Shown here: piece by piece, positions 45,147 to 54,773 of the stretch
How positions within the stretch are numbered: position 1 is the first letter of the stretch
How the letters are laid out: every line of letters starts with the position of its first letter
Origin: Flavobacterium soyae
Lineage (GTDB): Bacteria; Bacteroidota; Bacteroidia; Flavobacteriales; Flavobacteriaceae
Length of the DNA: 64,000 bases
Direction: 5' to 3'
Assembly: GCF_021245985.1 (NCBI RefSeq)
Contig: NZ_JAJQXA010000001.1
Location: forward strand, 496,001 to 560,000
Made by a program: the position numbers and the translations under genes
Notes under the pieces: generated by a model
Told to the model about the DNA's origin: nothing
The model's database searches: none
The model's input: the letters and a program-made list of their open reading frames with translations, nothing else

Positions 45147-45602
45147 AGATTTAAATAGTTGCTTTATTAGTAGCTCGTATTATATTTTTGTTACAAAACA
45201 ATTAAATATTCACTAAATAAACTATTATTTAACAGTTAATGTTTATACAATGTTTTTATTAAACAATTAAATCTTACAAATTATACAAAAACATAATATG
45301 TTTAGAATCAAATCTTTTTTGACTTTATATGCAAATAAATAGTATTTTGTCTGTACTTTAGAAGAATACATGCACCGAATTAAAATAAACCGTTCGCTTT
45401 CGCTCATACAATCCCATGAAAGTAATTTAACCGAAACAGCCCTCGAATGCGGATTTGCAGATCAAAGTCATTTTATTAGAACGTTTAAAAGCCAAACGGG
45501 ATTTCTGCCAAAACAATTTCAAAAATTATAAAGAGGCAAATTTCATTCTATTTTTTGTTTTCAACTCAATTTATCTTTGCTTCAAATTAATAAACCAAAC
45601 TG
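45147..45602. other. 456-base spacer with an AraC remnant
   Basis: The only gene-like item in this stretch is the AraC fragment at 45370-45531. The rest is AT-rich with no clear promoter box or hairpin. Confidence 0.45.
45370..45531 (+). pseudogene. AraC-type HTH remnant
   Basis: A 53-codon frame reads MHRIKINRSLSLIQSHE, then LTETALECGFADQSHFIRTF and KSQTGFLPKQFQKL. It matches the last third of an AraC-family DNA-binding domain: end of the first HTH plus the whole second HTH. The frame is closed by a TAG nine codons upstream, and no sensor domain precedes it. This is a truncated gene. Confidence 0.7.
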
Positions 45603-46466
45603 ATGGAAACTTTAACTACAAAACAAAAAATATTCCATTTCCCGTTAACCAAAATTATTTTAGGATTAATTGCTTGTCTTTTAATAATTAATATTGGGCA
45701 GTTTTTTGCGGGGAAATTATTACTGCAAACTTCTCTTGACAAAGATTATAGAAATCTTATAAAAGGAATTATTGTGTGCGGTTTAGCTTTAATAAGTTAT
45801 ATTGACTTTTTTAAATATTATGAAAAAAGAGCCATAACAGAATTAACTATTAAAGGTTTTGCCAAAAATTTAATCATCGGAATTTTAATTGGTGCGGTTT
45901 TGCAATCGCTGACTATTTTGGTAATTTATTTTAATGGTGATTATAGGGTTCTTTCTGTAAATCCTTTTTCGTTTATCATCATTCCGCTTACAATTGCTTT
46001 TACTGCTGCCATTATCGAAGAGATATTGGTTCGCGGAATCCTTTTTAGAATTATGGAAGAAAAACTGGGAAGTTATGTGGCACTTATCATTTCGGCACTA
46101 ATTTTTGGCGCTTTGCATTTGGCAAACGAACACAGTACTTTGCTTTCTGCTTTGTGTATTGCGATTGAAGCCGGATTACTTTTGGGTGCGGCTTTTATTT
46201 ATACAAGAAACTTATGGTTTCCTATTGCGATTCATTTTGCGTGGAATTTTATGCAGTCGGGAATTTTTGGAGCGATAACATCTGGAAATTCTAAAACGAA
46301 TAGTTTACTGGTTTCTAAAATTCAGGGTTCTGAATTTATTACGGGAGGAGAATTTGGTCCCGAAGGATCAATTCAGGCTGTTATTTTCTGCTCTTTGGCC
46401 GCCATTATATTATTAGCCTTGAGCCAAAAAGAAAATAAAATTATTAAGCCTTATTGGAAGAAATAA
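45603..46466 (+). CDS. CPBP family intramembrane metalloprotease
   Basis: 287 residues with about eight transmembrane helices. The CPBP/CAAX-protease motifs are present: EEILVRGILFRIM (about 140-152), FGALHLANEHS and HFAWNFMQSG. The known role of the family is cleavage of prenylated or membrane proteins and, in some bacteria, bacteriocin self-immunity. Nothing nearby points to either. It ends before a CCCGATAG hairpin. Confidence 0.88.
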   Translation: METLTTKQKIFHFPLTKIILGLIACLLIINIGQFFAGKLLLQTSLDKDYRNLIKGIIVCGLALISYIDFFKYYEKRAITELTIKGFAKNLIIGILIGAVLQSLTILVIYFNGDYRVLSVNPFSFIIIPLTIAFTAAIIEEILVRGILFRIMEEKLGSYVALIISALIFGALHLANEHSTLLSALCIAIEAGLLLGAAFIYTRNLWFPIAIHFAWNFMQSGIFGAITSGNSKTNSLLVSKIQGSEFITGGEFGPEGSIQAVIFCSLAAIILLALSQKENKIIKPYWKK

Positions 46467-46495
46467 TTTCACACGAATTTCACGAATTATATTTA

Positions 46496-46524
46496 AATTC
46501 CCGATAGTTACTATCGGGAATTTA
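46496..46524. terminator. CCCGATAG hairpin between convergent genes
   Basis: AAATTCCCGATAG pairs with CTATCGGGAATTT around TTA, with T-rich sequence beyond. It may serve both the CPBP gene and the BamA-like gene. Confidence 0.5.
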
Positions 46525-46548
46525 CTTTTTACTTTTTACAATTAATAA

Positions 46549-47736
46549 TTATCTAAGCCAGTTACTTCCAAAAACTATGTAATATGCCCAGTCTTCGGGG
46601 CCTTTTGCTACGTCGACACCCATGCGGAGTTTGAATTTTCGGGCTAATAAATACCTAAATCCTGTTCCGTAGCTGTAAACAACGGGTTTTGCAAAGGCTT
46701 TATCCCAATCGTTAAAAGCACTTGCGAGGCCTCCGTAACCCATAAGGCTCCATCTTCGGTATAAATCCCATCGCAATTCGGCTTCGGTAACAATACTGGT
46801 TTTTCCCTGATATCGGGCAGCGGGAATTCCGCGTAAATTAATTCCGGGCAATAAATAAAAAGGCGGACTCCCAAACGCCTGCTCTCCTTCTACCCTAAGC
46901 CCGCCTATTAATTTTTTTGTTAATGGATAATATCCTATTGCCGATAAATTGACGCGCCAGGCATCGTAATTGCTTCCTATTGCATCATCTGACCAAAAGA
47001 AATCTGACTGAAGCCGGATTCCTTTATCTGGTGTAAATATATTGTCGCGTCCGTCAAACTGAATCGCCGCTCCCACCTGACTTACTGTACTTTTAATGTC
47101 TTTTGGCTGTACAAATGGCGGCGGAAGATCTACATCTGGCAGATTAATTTTTGAGTTTAAAAAGAGGTATTGCGGCCCTGCACTCCACTTTGCATTTCTA
47201 AATTGTTTTAGCCATTGTGTATAAAAAATAGTTGACTTAAAATTGAGTTTAAATTCCTCATCGCTTGCATTGGGCAGATTGTTGGCATAAAAAGATAAAT
47301 TCATATCGCCATAACCAGCCATAACACGATATAAGATTCTTGATTTGACTAAAGTTGCAGACCTAAAAGCGCCTGCCATCCAGCTTTTATTTTCGGTATA
47401 CATACCAATTCCTCCCGTTATGTCTGGGTTTATAAACCGTTTTTTACCATTTTCGTCTACAACAGGCGGGCGTTTTTTAAGAAAAACGGGAACTATTGCA
47501 CCTCCAATTCCACCCAAAGCAGGTTCTGTAATAACAGTAGGAACGACAATAAAACCATGTGCATAAATAATATAATCACTTAAATCAAAAGCTCCGTCAA
47601 GAGAATCTTTTGCCGTAATGTGAGGCTTTTGTGCGTTTATCGTTGTAAATGAAAAAAAGCAGAAAACAAAAATGAAAACCATTTTATGGAAAAATTTCCT
47701 ATTTTTTAGGGAAGAATATAAATATATATTTCTCAT
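46549..47736 (-). CDS. BamA/TamA family outer membrane protein
   Basis: 395 residues: hydrophobic export signal after a basic N-terminal extension (the signal core starts near MVFIFVFCFF, residue 19, so the start may be 54 bases further in), then a 16-strand-type Omp85 C-terminal domain with the hallmarks QFDGRDNIFTPDKGIRLQSDFFW, LLPGINLRGIPAARYQGK (the RGxP-type L6 motif) and the closing YYIVFGSNWLR. No POTRA domains are present, so it is a barrel-only surface-antigen protein of the patatin-C-terminus or TamA-like kind. Confidence 0.82.
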   Translation of the reverse strand: MRNIYLYSSLKNRKFFHKMVFIFVFCFFSFTTINAQKPHITAKDSLDGAFDLSDYIIYAHGFIVVPTVITEPALGGIGGAIVPVFLKKRPPVVDENGKKRFINPDITGGIGMYTENKSWMAGAFRSATLVKSRILYRVMAGYGDMNLSFYANNLPNASDEEFKLNFKSTIFYTQWLKQFRNAKWSAGPQYLFLNSKINLPDVDLPPPFVQPKDIKSTVSQVGAAIQFDGRDNIFTPDKGIRLQSDFFWSDDAIGSNYDAWRVNLSAIGYYPLTKKLIGGLRVEGEQAFGSPPFYLLPGINLRGIPAARYQGKTSIVTEAELRWDLYRRWSLMGYGGLASAFNDWDKAFAKPVVYSYGTGFRYLLARKFKLRMGVDVAKGPEDWAYYIVFGSNWLR

Positions 47737-47796
47737 TCAAATCAATTTAAATCTAATAGTATTCATTTAAAAACATCAACTCAAATCGTTTTACTG

Positions 47797-48771
47797 TTAT
47801 CCCTTTTTTTCTTTTGCAAGACTAAATACATGGGCAAGTGTTAGGAAAAAAGTATTTCCCTGAAAACGGCTTTCGGCTCCAATTTCTGAAACCCAGCGAA
47901 GTCCTGCAGAAGTTTTACATCCAATATGAAAATAATTTACTTCGGCACCCAAACCTCCAACTTTATCTTTTTCTGGCTCAAGTACTAAATTGCCCACCGG
48001 AATTTTGTCATTTGAAACTTTATATTGCAGATAATAAATTAAACCTGCATTTAGTATTCCGCTTGGAGCAGTTTTCGCAGCATTGAGCGTGTAAAAGGTT
48101 TTACCTAAACCTCCTTCAACACTTAAAATATCTCCAGTTTTTATATCCGTATCTTTCTTTTTTCCGTTTATTTCATATGATGCTAATGCTGAAAAATGAA
48201 ATGTTTTTTTATCATTAAAATACACTGTTGATCCTGCAGAAAATTCATTCATCAACATTCCTAAACCGGCATTATCTGAAGCTCCCGCTGTATATCTTCC
48301 GGTTGGCAGGTAAAGCTGGTAACTAAAAACAAAATCGGCTCTTTTGTTGTGCCAGCCTAATTGAAGCGGCTGTACGTACATATCTGTAAAAGCAAGCGAG
48401 TTTTTTGAATCAATACTATTTCCCTGAATTGTGTTTGAAGCAAAAGCCAGTAAGATAGTGGCTCCGTAATTTGCGCCTAAAATTTTAAAATCGCTTACAT
48501 AATTAGCCCCAACTCCGGTAATAAACATTGAAATATCAGGATTTGCTATAGATTCGTTACCGTCTGCATTTCTTAAGGAACCTGCATCATATAAGTAACC
48601 CGGTACGTAAACACTTAATGTATTTGCCGGAGTCTGAGTTCCTGATTGAAGACCCATCGATCCCAAAATATGCCCCCCTTTTAACTGTGCATTTCCCAAA
48701 AAGCAGGCGAACAGAAATGATAAGGTTGCTACTATTTTTATTGTTTGGTTTTGTGTTAATTTCGTTTTCAT
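47797..48771 (-). CDS. SphA/MetA-pathway family outer membrane protein
   Basis: 324 residues from ATG 48771; the longer frame starts with TTG and adds 15 residues. A signal peptide (ends GNAQ) is followed by a beta-rich protein with GANYVSDFKILGANYGATILLAF and VSEIGAESRFQGNTFFLTLAHVF, typical of the phenol-degradation MetA-pathway/SphA outer membrane group, which acts as a porin or transporter. It follows the membrane AraC regulator by 47 bases. A related barrel (53851-54678) lies in the same gene set. Confidence 0.75.
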   Translation of the reverse strand: MKTKLTQNQTIKIVATLSFLFACFLGNAQLKGGHILGSMGLQSGTQTPANTLSVYVPGYLYDAGSLRNADGNESIANPDISMFITGVGANYVSDFKILGANYGATILLAFASNTIQGNSIDSKNSLAFTDMYVQPLQLGWHNKRADFVFSYQLYLPTGRYTAGASDNAGLGMLMNEFSAGSTVYFNDKKTFHFSALASYEINGKKKDTDIKTGDILSVEGGLGKTFYTLNAAKTAPSGILNAGLIYYLQYKVSNDKIPVGNLVLEPEKDKVGGLGAEVNYFHIGCKTSAGLRWVSEIGAESRFQGNTFFLTLAHVFSLAKEKKG

Positions 48772-48818
48772 TGTTTTTCTCTTTAAATTATGAGGCGTTA
48801 TAAGTAATCTATACAAAC

Positions 48819-50012
48819 TCAGTTTGTAGATTGTTTAAAAAAATAAGAATTGCTTTTTTCAGGATTAATCCTGATTACTCTAAAATATTCAGAAGGAGAT
48901 TTACCTGTGTGTTTTATAAAAGCCCTAAAACATGTTGTTCTGGATTTAAAACCAGAGGCCCAGGCCATTCCTTCGAGTGAAAGATCTTTCCAGTCAGAAT
49001 CGTTTATTTTTTCTTTAAAATATCCGATTCGTTTTAAATTTATATAGTCCTGAAAATGCAGATTGAATTCAGAATTAATTAAACTGGAAAGATTGTTTAC
49101 GGTAATTCCAGTTTCTTCTGAAATATCACGTATTACCAGATCTTTCTTTAAAAAGAGTTTTTTAGAATCAAAAATACTTTCCAGTTTGGCCAGATACAGC
49201 TGTCTTTTTTCGAATGTTAACTCTTTTACTATTGGCAATGAATTTTTAGTTTCCTGCGAAGCATAAGCTATCAGATTTTCATTGACAAAATCTAATGTTT
49301 CGTTTTCATTTGCATCATAAAAAATCTGCGGCTTAAAATAAAGCCAGCCAACCGTAAATATTAAAACAGATGAAATAAGAATGTAGCAGGATAAATCTAC
49401 GTTATCGACATTATTAATTAAAAAGAAATGTACAAAAAGCGTTGAAAACAAAAACAATATTACCAGGTTATAAACCCTGATCCAGTTTAAAATCTTTATT
49501 CTCTGCGAATGATTCTCTTTAAATTTTTTAATGTCGTAATTTAAAATCATCATGGTCTGGCAAAATGCATACATAAGCCAAACACTAAGGCTTAACATCG
49601 AAAAAGGGTTTTTAATTTTTACTGAAAGATAATCTATCAAATAAACATTGGTATAATTTCCTATCCAGACCACAATTGTCAGTGAGAAATAGATGAGGAA
49701 TGGCAGGAAATGAAACCAGTCGTATTTTTTGAAAGATGTATTAGGGAATAAAACGTTTCTAACATATAAAAATGCACAGGGTGCTGCTAAAAAAATAAAG
49801 GATTTTGTGATCATAAACAGATCCGGGAAATCTTTAAAAACATTTGCCGATAGGTAAAAATTATAGATACTTACTAATGCAAGGCTAAACAAAAACAGTC
49901 CTAAGAAAAAACTTTTAGAATAGTTTTTCTTCGAAAAAAGAACCATAAACGAAGTCGCAAAACCTACAATCGTAGCTATAAAAAAGAAAAGCGAAAGCAC
50001 TATATCGGTCAT
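48819..50012 (-). CDS. membrane-bound AraC family regulator
   Basis: 397 residues. The N-terminal half has about seven transmembrane helices (1-235) and the C-terminus is an AraC DNA-binding domain (about 290-385: ITVNNLSSLINSEFNLHFQDYINLKRIGYFK and MAWASGFKSRTTCFRAFIKHTGKSPSEYFR). Such 7TM-AraC proteins couple membrane signals to transcription. It lies between DUF4136 and SphA-like genes, suggesting that it controls this gene set. Confidence 0.88.
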   Translation of the reverse strand: MTDIVLSLFFFIATIVGFATSFMVLFSKKNYSKSFFLGLFLFSLALVSIYNFYLSANVFKDFPDLFMITKSFIFLAAPCAFLYVRNVLFPNTSFKKYDWFHFLPFLIYFSLTIVVWIGNYTNVYLIDYLSVKIKNPFSMLSLSVWLMYAFCQTMMILNYDIKKFKENHSQRIKILNWIRVYNLVILFLFSTLFVHFFLINNVDNVDLSCYILISSVLIFTVGWLYFKPQIFYDANENETLDFVNENLIAYASQETKNSLPIVKELTFEKRQLYLAKLESIFDSKKLFLKKDLVIRDISEETGITVNNLSSLINSEFNLHFQDYINLKRIGYFKEKINDSDWKDLSLEGMAWASGFKSRTTCFRAFIKHTGKSPSEYFRVIRINPEKSNSYFFKQSTN

Positions 50013-50081
50013 ATATTTTAAACTTTAATGAGTTTATTCCTTTTTCTTTGAGAAGTAATTTTCAAAGAAAATAAAATGTGC

Positions 50082-50121
50082 GTTTTATAGGCTGTACTTA
50101 TCAAAATTGAAAGTACAGCCT
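50082..50121 (-). terminator. hairpin after the DUF4136 gene
   Basis: On the minus strand AGGCTGTACTT and AGTACAGCCT pair around a 12-base loop and the stem is followed by ATAAAACG; the tail is not T-rich, so termination may be weak. Confidence 0.45.
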
Positions 50122-50147
50122 ATTCTGTTTTAAATATTAATTCTAAA

Positions 50148-50726
50148 CTATTTTTTTACAGCACCGGGAGGAAATCCTTCTAAGATTTTTTTGATAGAAC
50201 TATTTATAAATTCTTCAGGATTGTCTGGTTTACTGTCAATTTGAGCATTTCCAACTCCCTGCCAAAGTAATTTTTGTGTTTTTGTAGAAACTATATCAAT
50301 AACCAGCGAACCGTCGACATAATCATAAGTATTAAATGTTGTCGTGCCGCCGCCCATCATAGCTCCGCCGCCCCAATATCCATAAGGACGGTACATTCCG
50401 CCATAACCGTAGAAATTAGAATCTGCTGTAACTTGTGTTTTATTTTTTAAGATAGAAACTGCATTTACTTTTAAATCAGGATTTGAACTTTCTTTAAATC
50501 CTTTTGCAATCATTTCTGCACGAATTGCATTTGTAACACGGTCCACATTTAATTGGTTTACCTGGCCTTCCTGTGCCTTTAAATCATAAACTGCAAAAGT
50601 TTTATATTCACTAAAATTTGCAGAGTGATCGTAATCTGTTGTAACTTTTACAGTTGGAGAACAACCGTAAATTAAACCCAAAAATAAAATTGGGATAATG
50701 CGAAAATTTTTTCTTTTAATATTCAT
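50148..50726 (-). CDS. DUF4136 domain-containing lipoprotein
   Basis: 192 residues with a lipobox (IYGC, Cys22). The DUF4136 domain fills the rest: VTTDYDHSANFSEYKTFAVYD at the start, a Gly/Tyr/Met-rich loop (GYGGMYRPYGYWGGGAMMGGG) and the closing LVIDIVSTKTQKLLWQGVGNAQI. Function unknown. It lies 222 bases after the DUF2252 gene. Confidence 0.88.
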   Translation of the reverse strand: MNIKRKNFRIIPILFLGLIYGCSPTVKVTTDYDHSANFSEYKTFAVYDLKAQEGQVNQLNVDRVTNAIRAEMIAKGFKESSNPDLKVNAVSILKNKTQVTADSNFYGYGGMYRPYGYWGGGAMMGGGTTTFNTYDYVDGSLVIDIVSTKTQKLLWQGVGNAQIDSKPDNPEEFINSSIKKILEGFPPGAVKK

Positions 50727-50948
50727 TTTGTAGAATTTAAATTAATGATTAATTACTTAACTGGAAATTATTAATTCTGAAAATCTTGAATGAACGATTA
50801 AGGGTCTGATAAAACGTAATTTAAACACAATTGCCTACGTAACAGTATTTTAACAAACATTCAAAGATAATCATTTTATTTAATTGATATAAATTTTTTA
50901 GCAAAAAATTCTTACTTATTTACAATTGCCATATTTATCCTGCACAAA

Positions 50949-52349
50949 TTATGTTTCTGAAGAAACAGGCAGTCTTCCTTCTTTTATGGCCTTTATCATT
51001 TTGTTGTAATCTAATTCATTTTGATCTGCATATAAAATGGAAAATGTCGAAACTGCATTGGCAAATTCATGACCATCACCAATATATCCAGATAATATTG
51101 AGGGATCTCCGGAACGTGCATGCGCTCTCGCAAGTGCCCATCCGCAGGCTTTGGCATAATCTGTAAGGTTTTCTTCTTTCATTATTTCAAGAATGGGTTT
51201 GACTTTGGCATCACGAAGCTGACGGATGTAAAAAAATCTTCCTTTATCATCATTTGTCCATCCTAAAAATATATCCGAGGCAGACTGCATTAACTTTTGT
51301 CCCATTACGATTCGCTCTCCCTCATGGTTGTATCTTCTTTTAACTTTTACATATTGTTCTAACACGCTTTGTCTTGCTTCTTTAAACTGCAAAAAAATGG
51401 GTTCGCCCGTTGCAGACATTAGTAAACTGATTCCACAAAGCGTTCCTACACTTCCTACGCCTACCACTTTTATGGCAAAGTCATGCATAGAATATCTGCT
51501 TAGCAGGACTTGTTTGTCTTCTGGTAATGATTCAATATAGCGTTTATGTACTAGTTCAGCCTTTTTTAAAATTCGTTTTTCATCATTTCCGGACGAATGA
51601 AATATCAAAGGCGGTTCGTCTTTTATTCGCGCCCGAACTCCGTCCTGATAAGTCATCTTTGCAAATTCTTTCTCATGTGCCGTATATTCAGCTGCTTTTT
51701 TTATTCGTTTTTGATGAAACTCTTTTATTTCTTCATCTTTTCCGAGTTCGATAAGTTCTGCCAGATCAATATCAGCATACCAAATTTGAAGTGCTGATAA
51801 TTTGCTGTATTCCAGCATATGTCTTTTATAACTATCTGCCACATGCCAGGCAAATTCTTTATTGCTTTTATTAGAAAATTTCAGCCATCTTCCTGCAATA
51901 GCAAAACTTGCGGCTAATCGTTTTACATCCCATTCCCACGGGCCCTGAAAAGTTTCATCAAAATCATTTATATCAAAAACTAATTTACGCTCTGGTGTGG
52001 CAAAACCTCCAAAATTCATTAAATGGCAATCGCCGCAAAGCTGTAAATCAATTCCTGTATTTGGAGTTTGCGCCAAATCTGCTGCCATAATTGCCGCTGC
52101 ACCACGAAAAAATGCAAATGGCGATTCCATCATTCTCCTGTATCGAATTGGCAGCAGGCTTTCTATTCTTCCAATGCTGGTTTTTATCAAAATATCGATA
52201 GGATCTTCCCTGTTTTCAGATGGAGTAAATTCCTTATGTGAAGCGTGCAGCACAATTTTTCTGATCGCTGCACCTTTCTCATAGCGTTCTGCTTTTGATG
52301 CCAGTGGATCAAATGAAATTTCTGTTTTATCTGTTGTTTTTTCGACCAT
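50949..52349 (-). CDS. DUF2252 domain-containing protein (kinase-like fold)
   Basis: 466 residues, no signal peptide. The motifs FFRGAAAIMAADLA, LQLCGDCHLMNFGG and LVFDINDFDETFQGPWEWDVKRL are the DUF2252 signature, which resembles the catalytic and metal-binding loops of aminoglycoside-phosphotransferase-like kinases. The activity has not been established. It lies 10 bases after the DUF1254 gene and is part of the arylsulfatase gene set. Confidence 0.88.
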   Translation of the reverse strand: MVEKTTDKTEISFDPLASKAERYEKGAAIRKIVLHASHKEFTPSENREDPIDILIKTSIGRIESLLPIRYRRMMESPFAFFRGAAAIMAADLAQTPNTGIDLQLCGDCHLMNFGGFATPERKLVFDINDFDETFQGPWEWDVKRLAASFAIAGRWLKFSNKSNKEFAWHVADSYKRHMLEYSKLSALQIWYADIDLAELIELGKDEEIKEFHQKRIKKAAEYTAHEKEFAKMTYQDGVRARIKDEPPLIFHSSGNDEKRILKKAELVHKRYIESLPEDKQVLLSRYSMHDFAIKVVGVGSVGTLCGISLLMSATGEPIFLQFKEARQSVLEQYVKVKRRYNHEGERIVMGQKLMQSASDIFLGWTNDDKGRFFYIRQLRDAKVKPILEIMKEENLTDYAKACGWALARAHARSGDPSILSGYIGDGHEFANAVSTFSILYADQNELDYNKMIKAIKEGRLPVSSET

Positions 52350-52359
52350 AAAATAATTC

Positions 52360-53811
52360 TTATTTCACTTCTTCAACATCTCCCATTTTCCATGTTTTGT
52401 CAAAAAATCCCTTCTCTGGTCCATAGAAACGTGCCAGTAATTCAAATTTTCTTTTTGGATCTGTCGGAACCCAGTTTGCTTCTTTACCTGCAGGGGCTTT
52501 TGCTCCAAAATAAATATCTACAGAACCGTCACTGTTTTTTTGAAGTCCTGGCGATGTTGATGCACGGCTGAAATATTTCATGTTTTTAATAAGTGCATGC
52601 GTTTCACGATCGTAAGCTGTTACAGACCAATATAATTTTACAGGTACTTTTGGCGGTAAGTGCAGCTGATATAATTTTGATCCATCAAGTGACTGTCTTT
52701 TATCATCTTTAATTGTCATTAAATAAAATTGTCCTGTGCCGAGATGTTTTGCACTAAAATAGGCCATTGAGTAACTTATGGCTCTTTCACTAACCGGATA
52801 TATATCAGGAACCGTATAATTAGACGATATTGCTTTTACAACGTCTTGAGAAGCTGGTAATGCCCAATTAGTTCCCTCATAAAAAGGCAGTTTAAAAATA
52901 GCTTCATAACCTTTATCAAGATAAATGTGTGCGTCTTTTGCCGCCGCATCCAGAATTTCTTTTTTTCTCGCATCAGCTTCAAAAGTTTTTCCTTTTTCAA
53001 TACCAATCGATTTTAAAAAATCAACCATTACCAAATCTCGTGCTAACCAGGGTTCACGCTGCACAAATTGATTCAGTATTTCAAAAAAATGAAAATTATA
53101 CGGAATCGTATTAGTGAAATCAACCCCAAGTAAATCAGTAAACTTAGTTGCCGGAGAATTTGCTGCCTGAGAATAGGGATAAATTTTGATACGTTTTCCG
53201 TAATCAATCGCACGTTTAACATCACCTGGGCTTCCATCAGTAAGATTCGAACGAAGAATTGCAAAACCGGTATAGGTTGATGAAGGCATTGGAATATATC
53301 CTGCCGGCACTTTATCTTTATAATCTGGAGGCAAAATCAAATACTTTCCTCCTTTTCCTTTATCTATTCCTGCCGGACCAATATCTTCAATTGCAGTCTG
53401 CCAGCCATCATCTAAACTTCCCGTTAAAGAAGAATTGCCTTCTGCAGGCGGAATTTCTAACACAACCGCCCCTTTTCTTGTATCATACAAAGGATTTATG
53501 TATACAACATCGGGATTAGGAGTTAAGGTTTGATTTTTTGAATTTATTAAACCTGACCAATAAACTATCTGATTGTAATCACCTTTTACTTTTACAAGAC
53601 TTTCATACAGTAATTCTGAATTAACTGCTGGCATTCCCCAAATAACAGCTTCAACTGCACGGTTATACACAATTTGTTCTTCAATATTTGCTGGCTTAAA
53701 TTGCGTTATTTGTCCGTTGTCTGCAACATCTTGTTCTTCATTTTTTGTAGTAGATTTTGCACAAGATACTAAATAGACAATTATTATTAGGGATAAAATT
53801 TTTGATTTCAT
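52360..53811 (-). CDS. DUF1254/DUF1214 domain lipoprotein
   Basis: 483 residues with a lipoprotein signal (VSC, Cys17). The DUF1254 part (about 60-190: NRAVEAVIWGMPAVNSELLYESL, NPDVVYINPLYDTRKGAVVLEIPP) precedes a DUF1214 part (about 350-475: WSVTAYDRETHALIKNM, NWVPTDPKRKFELLARFYGPE). Proteins of this type are often next to sulfatases or HAD hydrolases but have no defined reaction. It lies 39 bases after the outer membrane protein gene. Confidence 0.88.
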   Translation of the reverse strand: MKSKILSLIIIVYLVSCAKSTTKNEEQDVADNGQITQFKPANIEEQIVYNRAVEAVIWGMPAVNSELLYESLVKVKGDYNQIVYWSGLINSKNQTLTPNPDVVYINPLYDTRKGAVVLEIPPAEGNSSLTGSLDDGWQTAIEDIGPAGIDKGKGGKYLILPPDYKDKVPAGYIPMPSSTYTGFAILRSNLTDGSPGDVKRAIDYGKRIKIYPYSQAANSPATKFTDLLGVDFTNTIPYNFHFFEILNQFVQREPWLARDLVMVDFLKSIGIEKGKTFEADARKKEILDAAAKDAHIYLDKGYEAIFKLPFYEGTNWALPASQDVVKAISSNYTVPDIYPVSERAISYSMAYFSAKHLGTGQFYLMTIKDDKRQSLDGSKLYQLHLPPKVPVKLYWSVTAYDRETHALIKNMKYFSRASTSPGLQKNSDGSVDIYFGAKAPAGKEANWVPTDPKRKFELLARFYGPEKGFFDKTWKMGDVEEVK

Positions 53812-53850
53812 ACTTTATTTTTTAGTGATTAAAAAAATTAACTATGCATA

Positions 53851-54678
53851 TTAAGACCCTGGAAAAACAAATGCAAGTATGGCTCGTAATCCCCAATCTG
53901 GTTTGGATTCAGAAGGGCCCGTAATTGGAATTAAAGGTGAAATAGCAAACTGAACCACCTGATCGCCTAATTTTGTAACGGCACCAATAGAAGGATTTAA
54001 TGATATTAATGTCGTTTTTGCATTCCAATTTTGTGTTATTTCGGCATTTACACCTAAACTGGCACCGCTTTTATAGCTGTGAGAAAGAAATATCTGGGTG
54101 TAAAACTGATTAAAATCGGCACGGTCTTCATTTCCGGCAACTGACCAGATTTGATTGGCAATGAAACCTACTGAAAGTCCTTTTCCCTGATGCATTACTA
54201 ATGCACTTGGGCCTACTCCAAATTTTTCTGTTCCCAATAATTCATCTGTTGCTGTTGGAATTAAAAATGCCGGACCAATACCAAAAATTAGACCTTTTGT
54301 TTTAGGGGCAAAAAAAGCCGTAACTGTTGCGTCGCTTAACCCAAATTGATGGGTATTGTTTCCTGTAATATCTCTTTGGTCTACGACTGGCAATATATAG
54401 CGGGTAATTAAATTTAGGTTTTCTGTTAATTTAAAAGGAATTACCGGCTGTATATTTATAGTATATTTTGATCCGTTAAAAGGACCAATACCATAATTTA
54501 AATTATTCTGCAAAGGCACACTAATTAAACTTGCCACGGGATTTGCCAATTTATCTGCCAATTCCTGTGCGCTAGCTCCTGCTTTGGGTACAGCTTCCTG
54601 AGCAGAAACAACAAAGAATAAAATAAAAAACAGGATGCTGAAAAATAATTTCTGACTGATATATCTGATTCGTTTCAT
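53851..54678 (-). CDS. outer membrane protein, neuromedin-U/MetA-like
   Basis: 275 residues: signal peptide ending VSAQ, then a beta-barrel-like protein with PVASLISVPLQNNLNYGIGPFNGSKYTINIQPVIPF and GLSDATVTAFFAPKTKGLIFGIGPAF. Homologues are often called neuromedin U or hypothetical proteins. It may import or export a substrate of the arylsulfatase and HAD enzymes encoded next to it. It ends SPLIPITGPSE then a final WGLRAILAFVFPGS. Confidence 0.75.
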   Translation of the reverse strand: MKRIRYISQKLFFSILFFILFFVVSAQEAVPKAGASAQELADKLANPVASLISVPLQNNLNYGIGPFNGSKYTINIQPVIPFKLTENLNLITRYILPVVDQRDITGNNTHQFGLSDATVTAFFAPKTKGLIFGIGPAFLIPTATDELLGTEKFGVGPSALVMHQGKGLSVGFIANQIWSVAGNEDRADFNQFYTQIFLSHSYKSGASLGVNAEITQNWNAKTTLISLNPSIGAVTKLGDQVVQFAISPLIPITGPSESKPDWGLRAILAFVFPGS

Positions 54679-54773
54679 AGCTGTATTTTAAGATTTTAAT
54701 CAATCTAAAAATCCAAATGAAACAACCTTAGACAAACAAAAGCTGCTTCATTTGAGATTTTAACTAATTCAAA

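Noticed and set aside
45455..45691. 78-residue frame over the AraC remnant and the CPBP start
   Set aside because: It is out of frame with both recognisable coding sequences and has no protein-like features.
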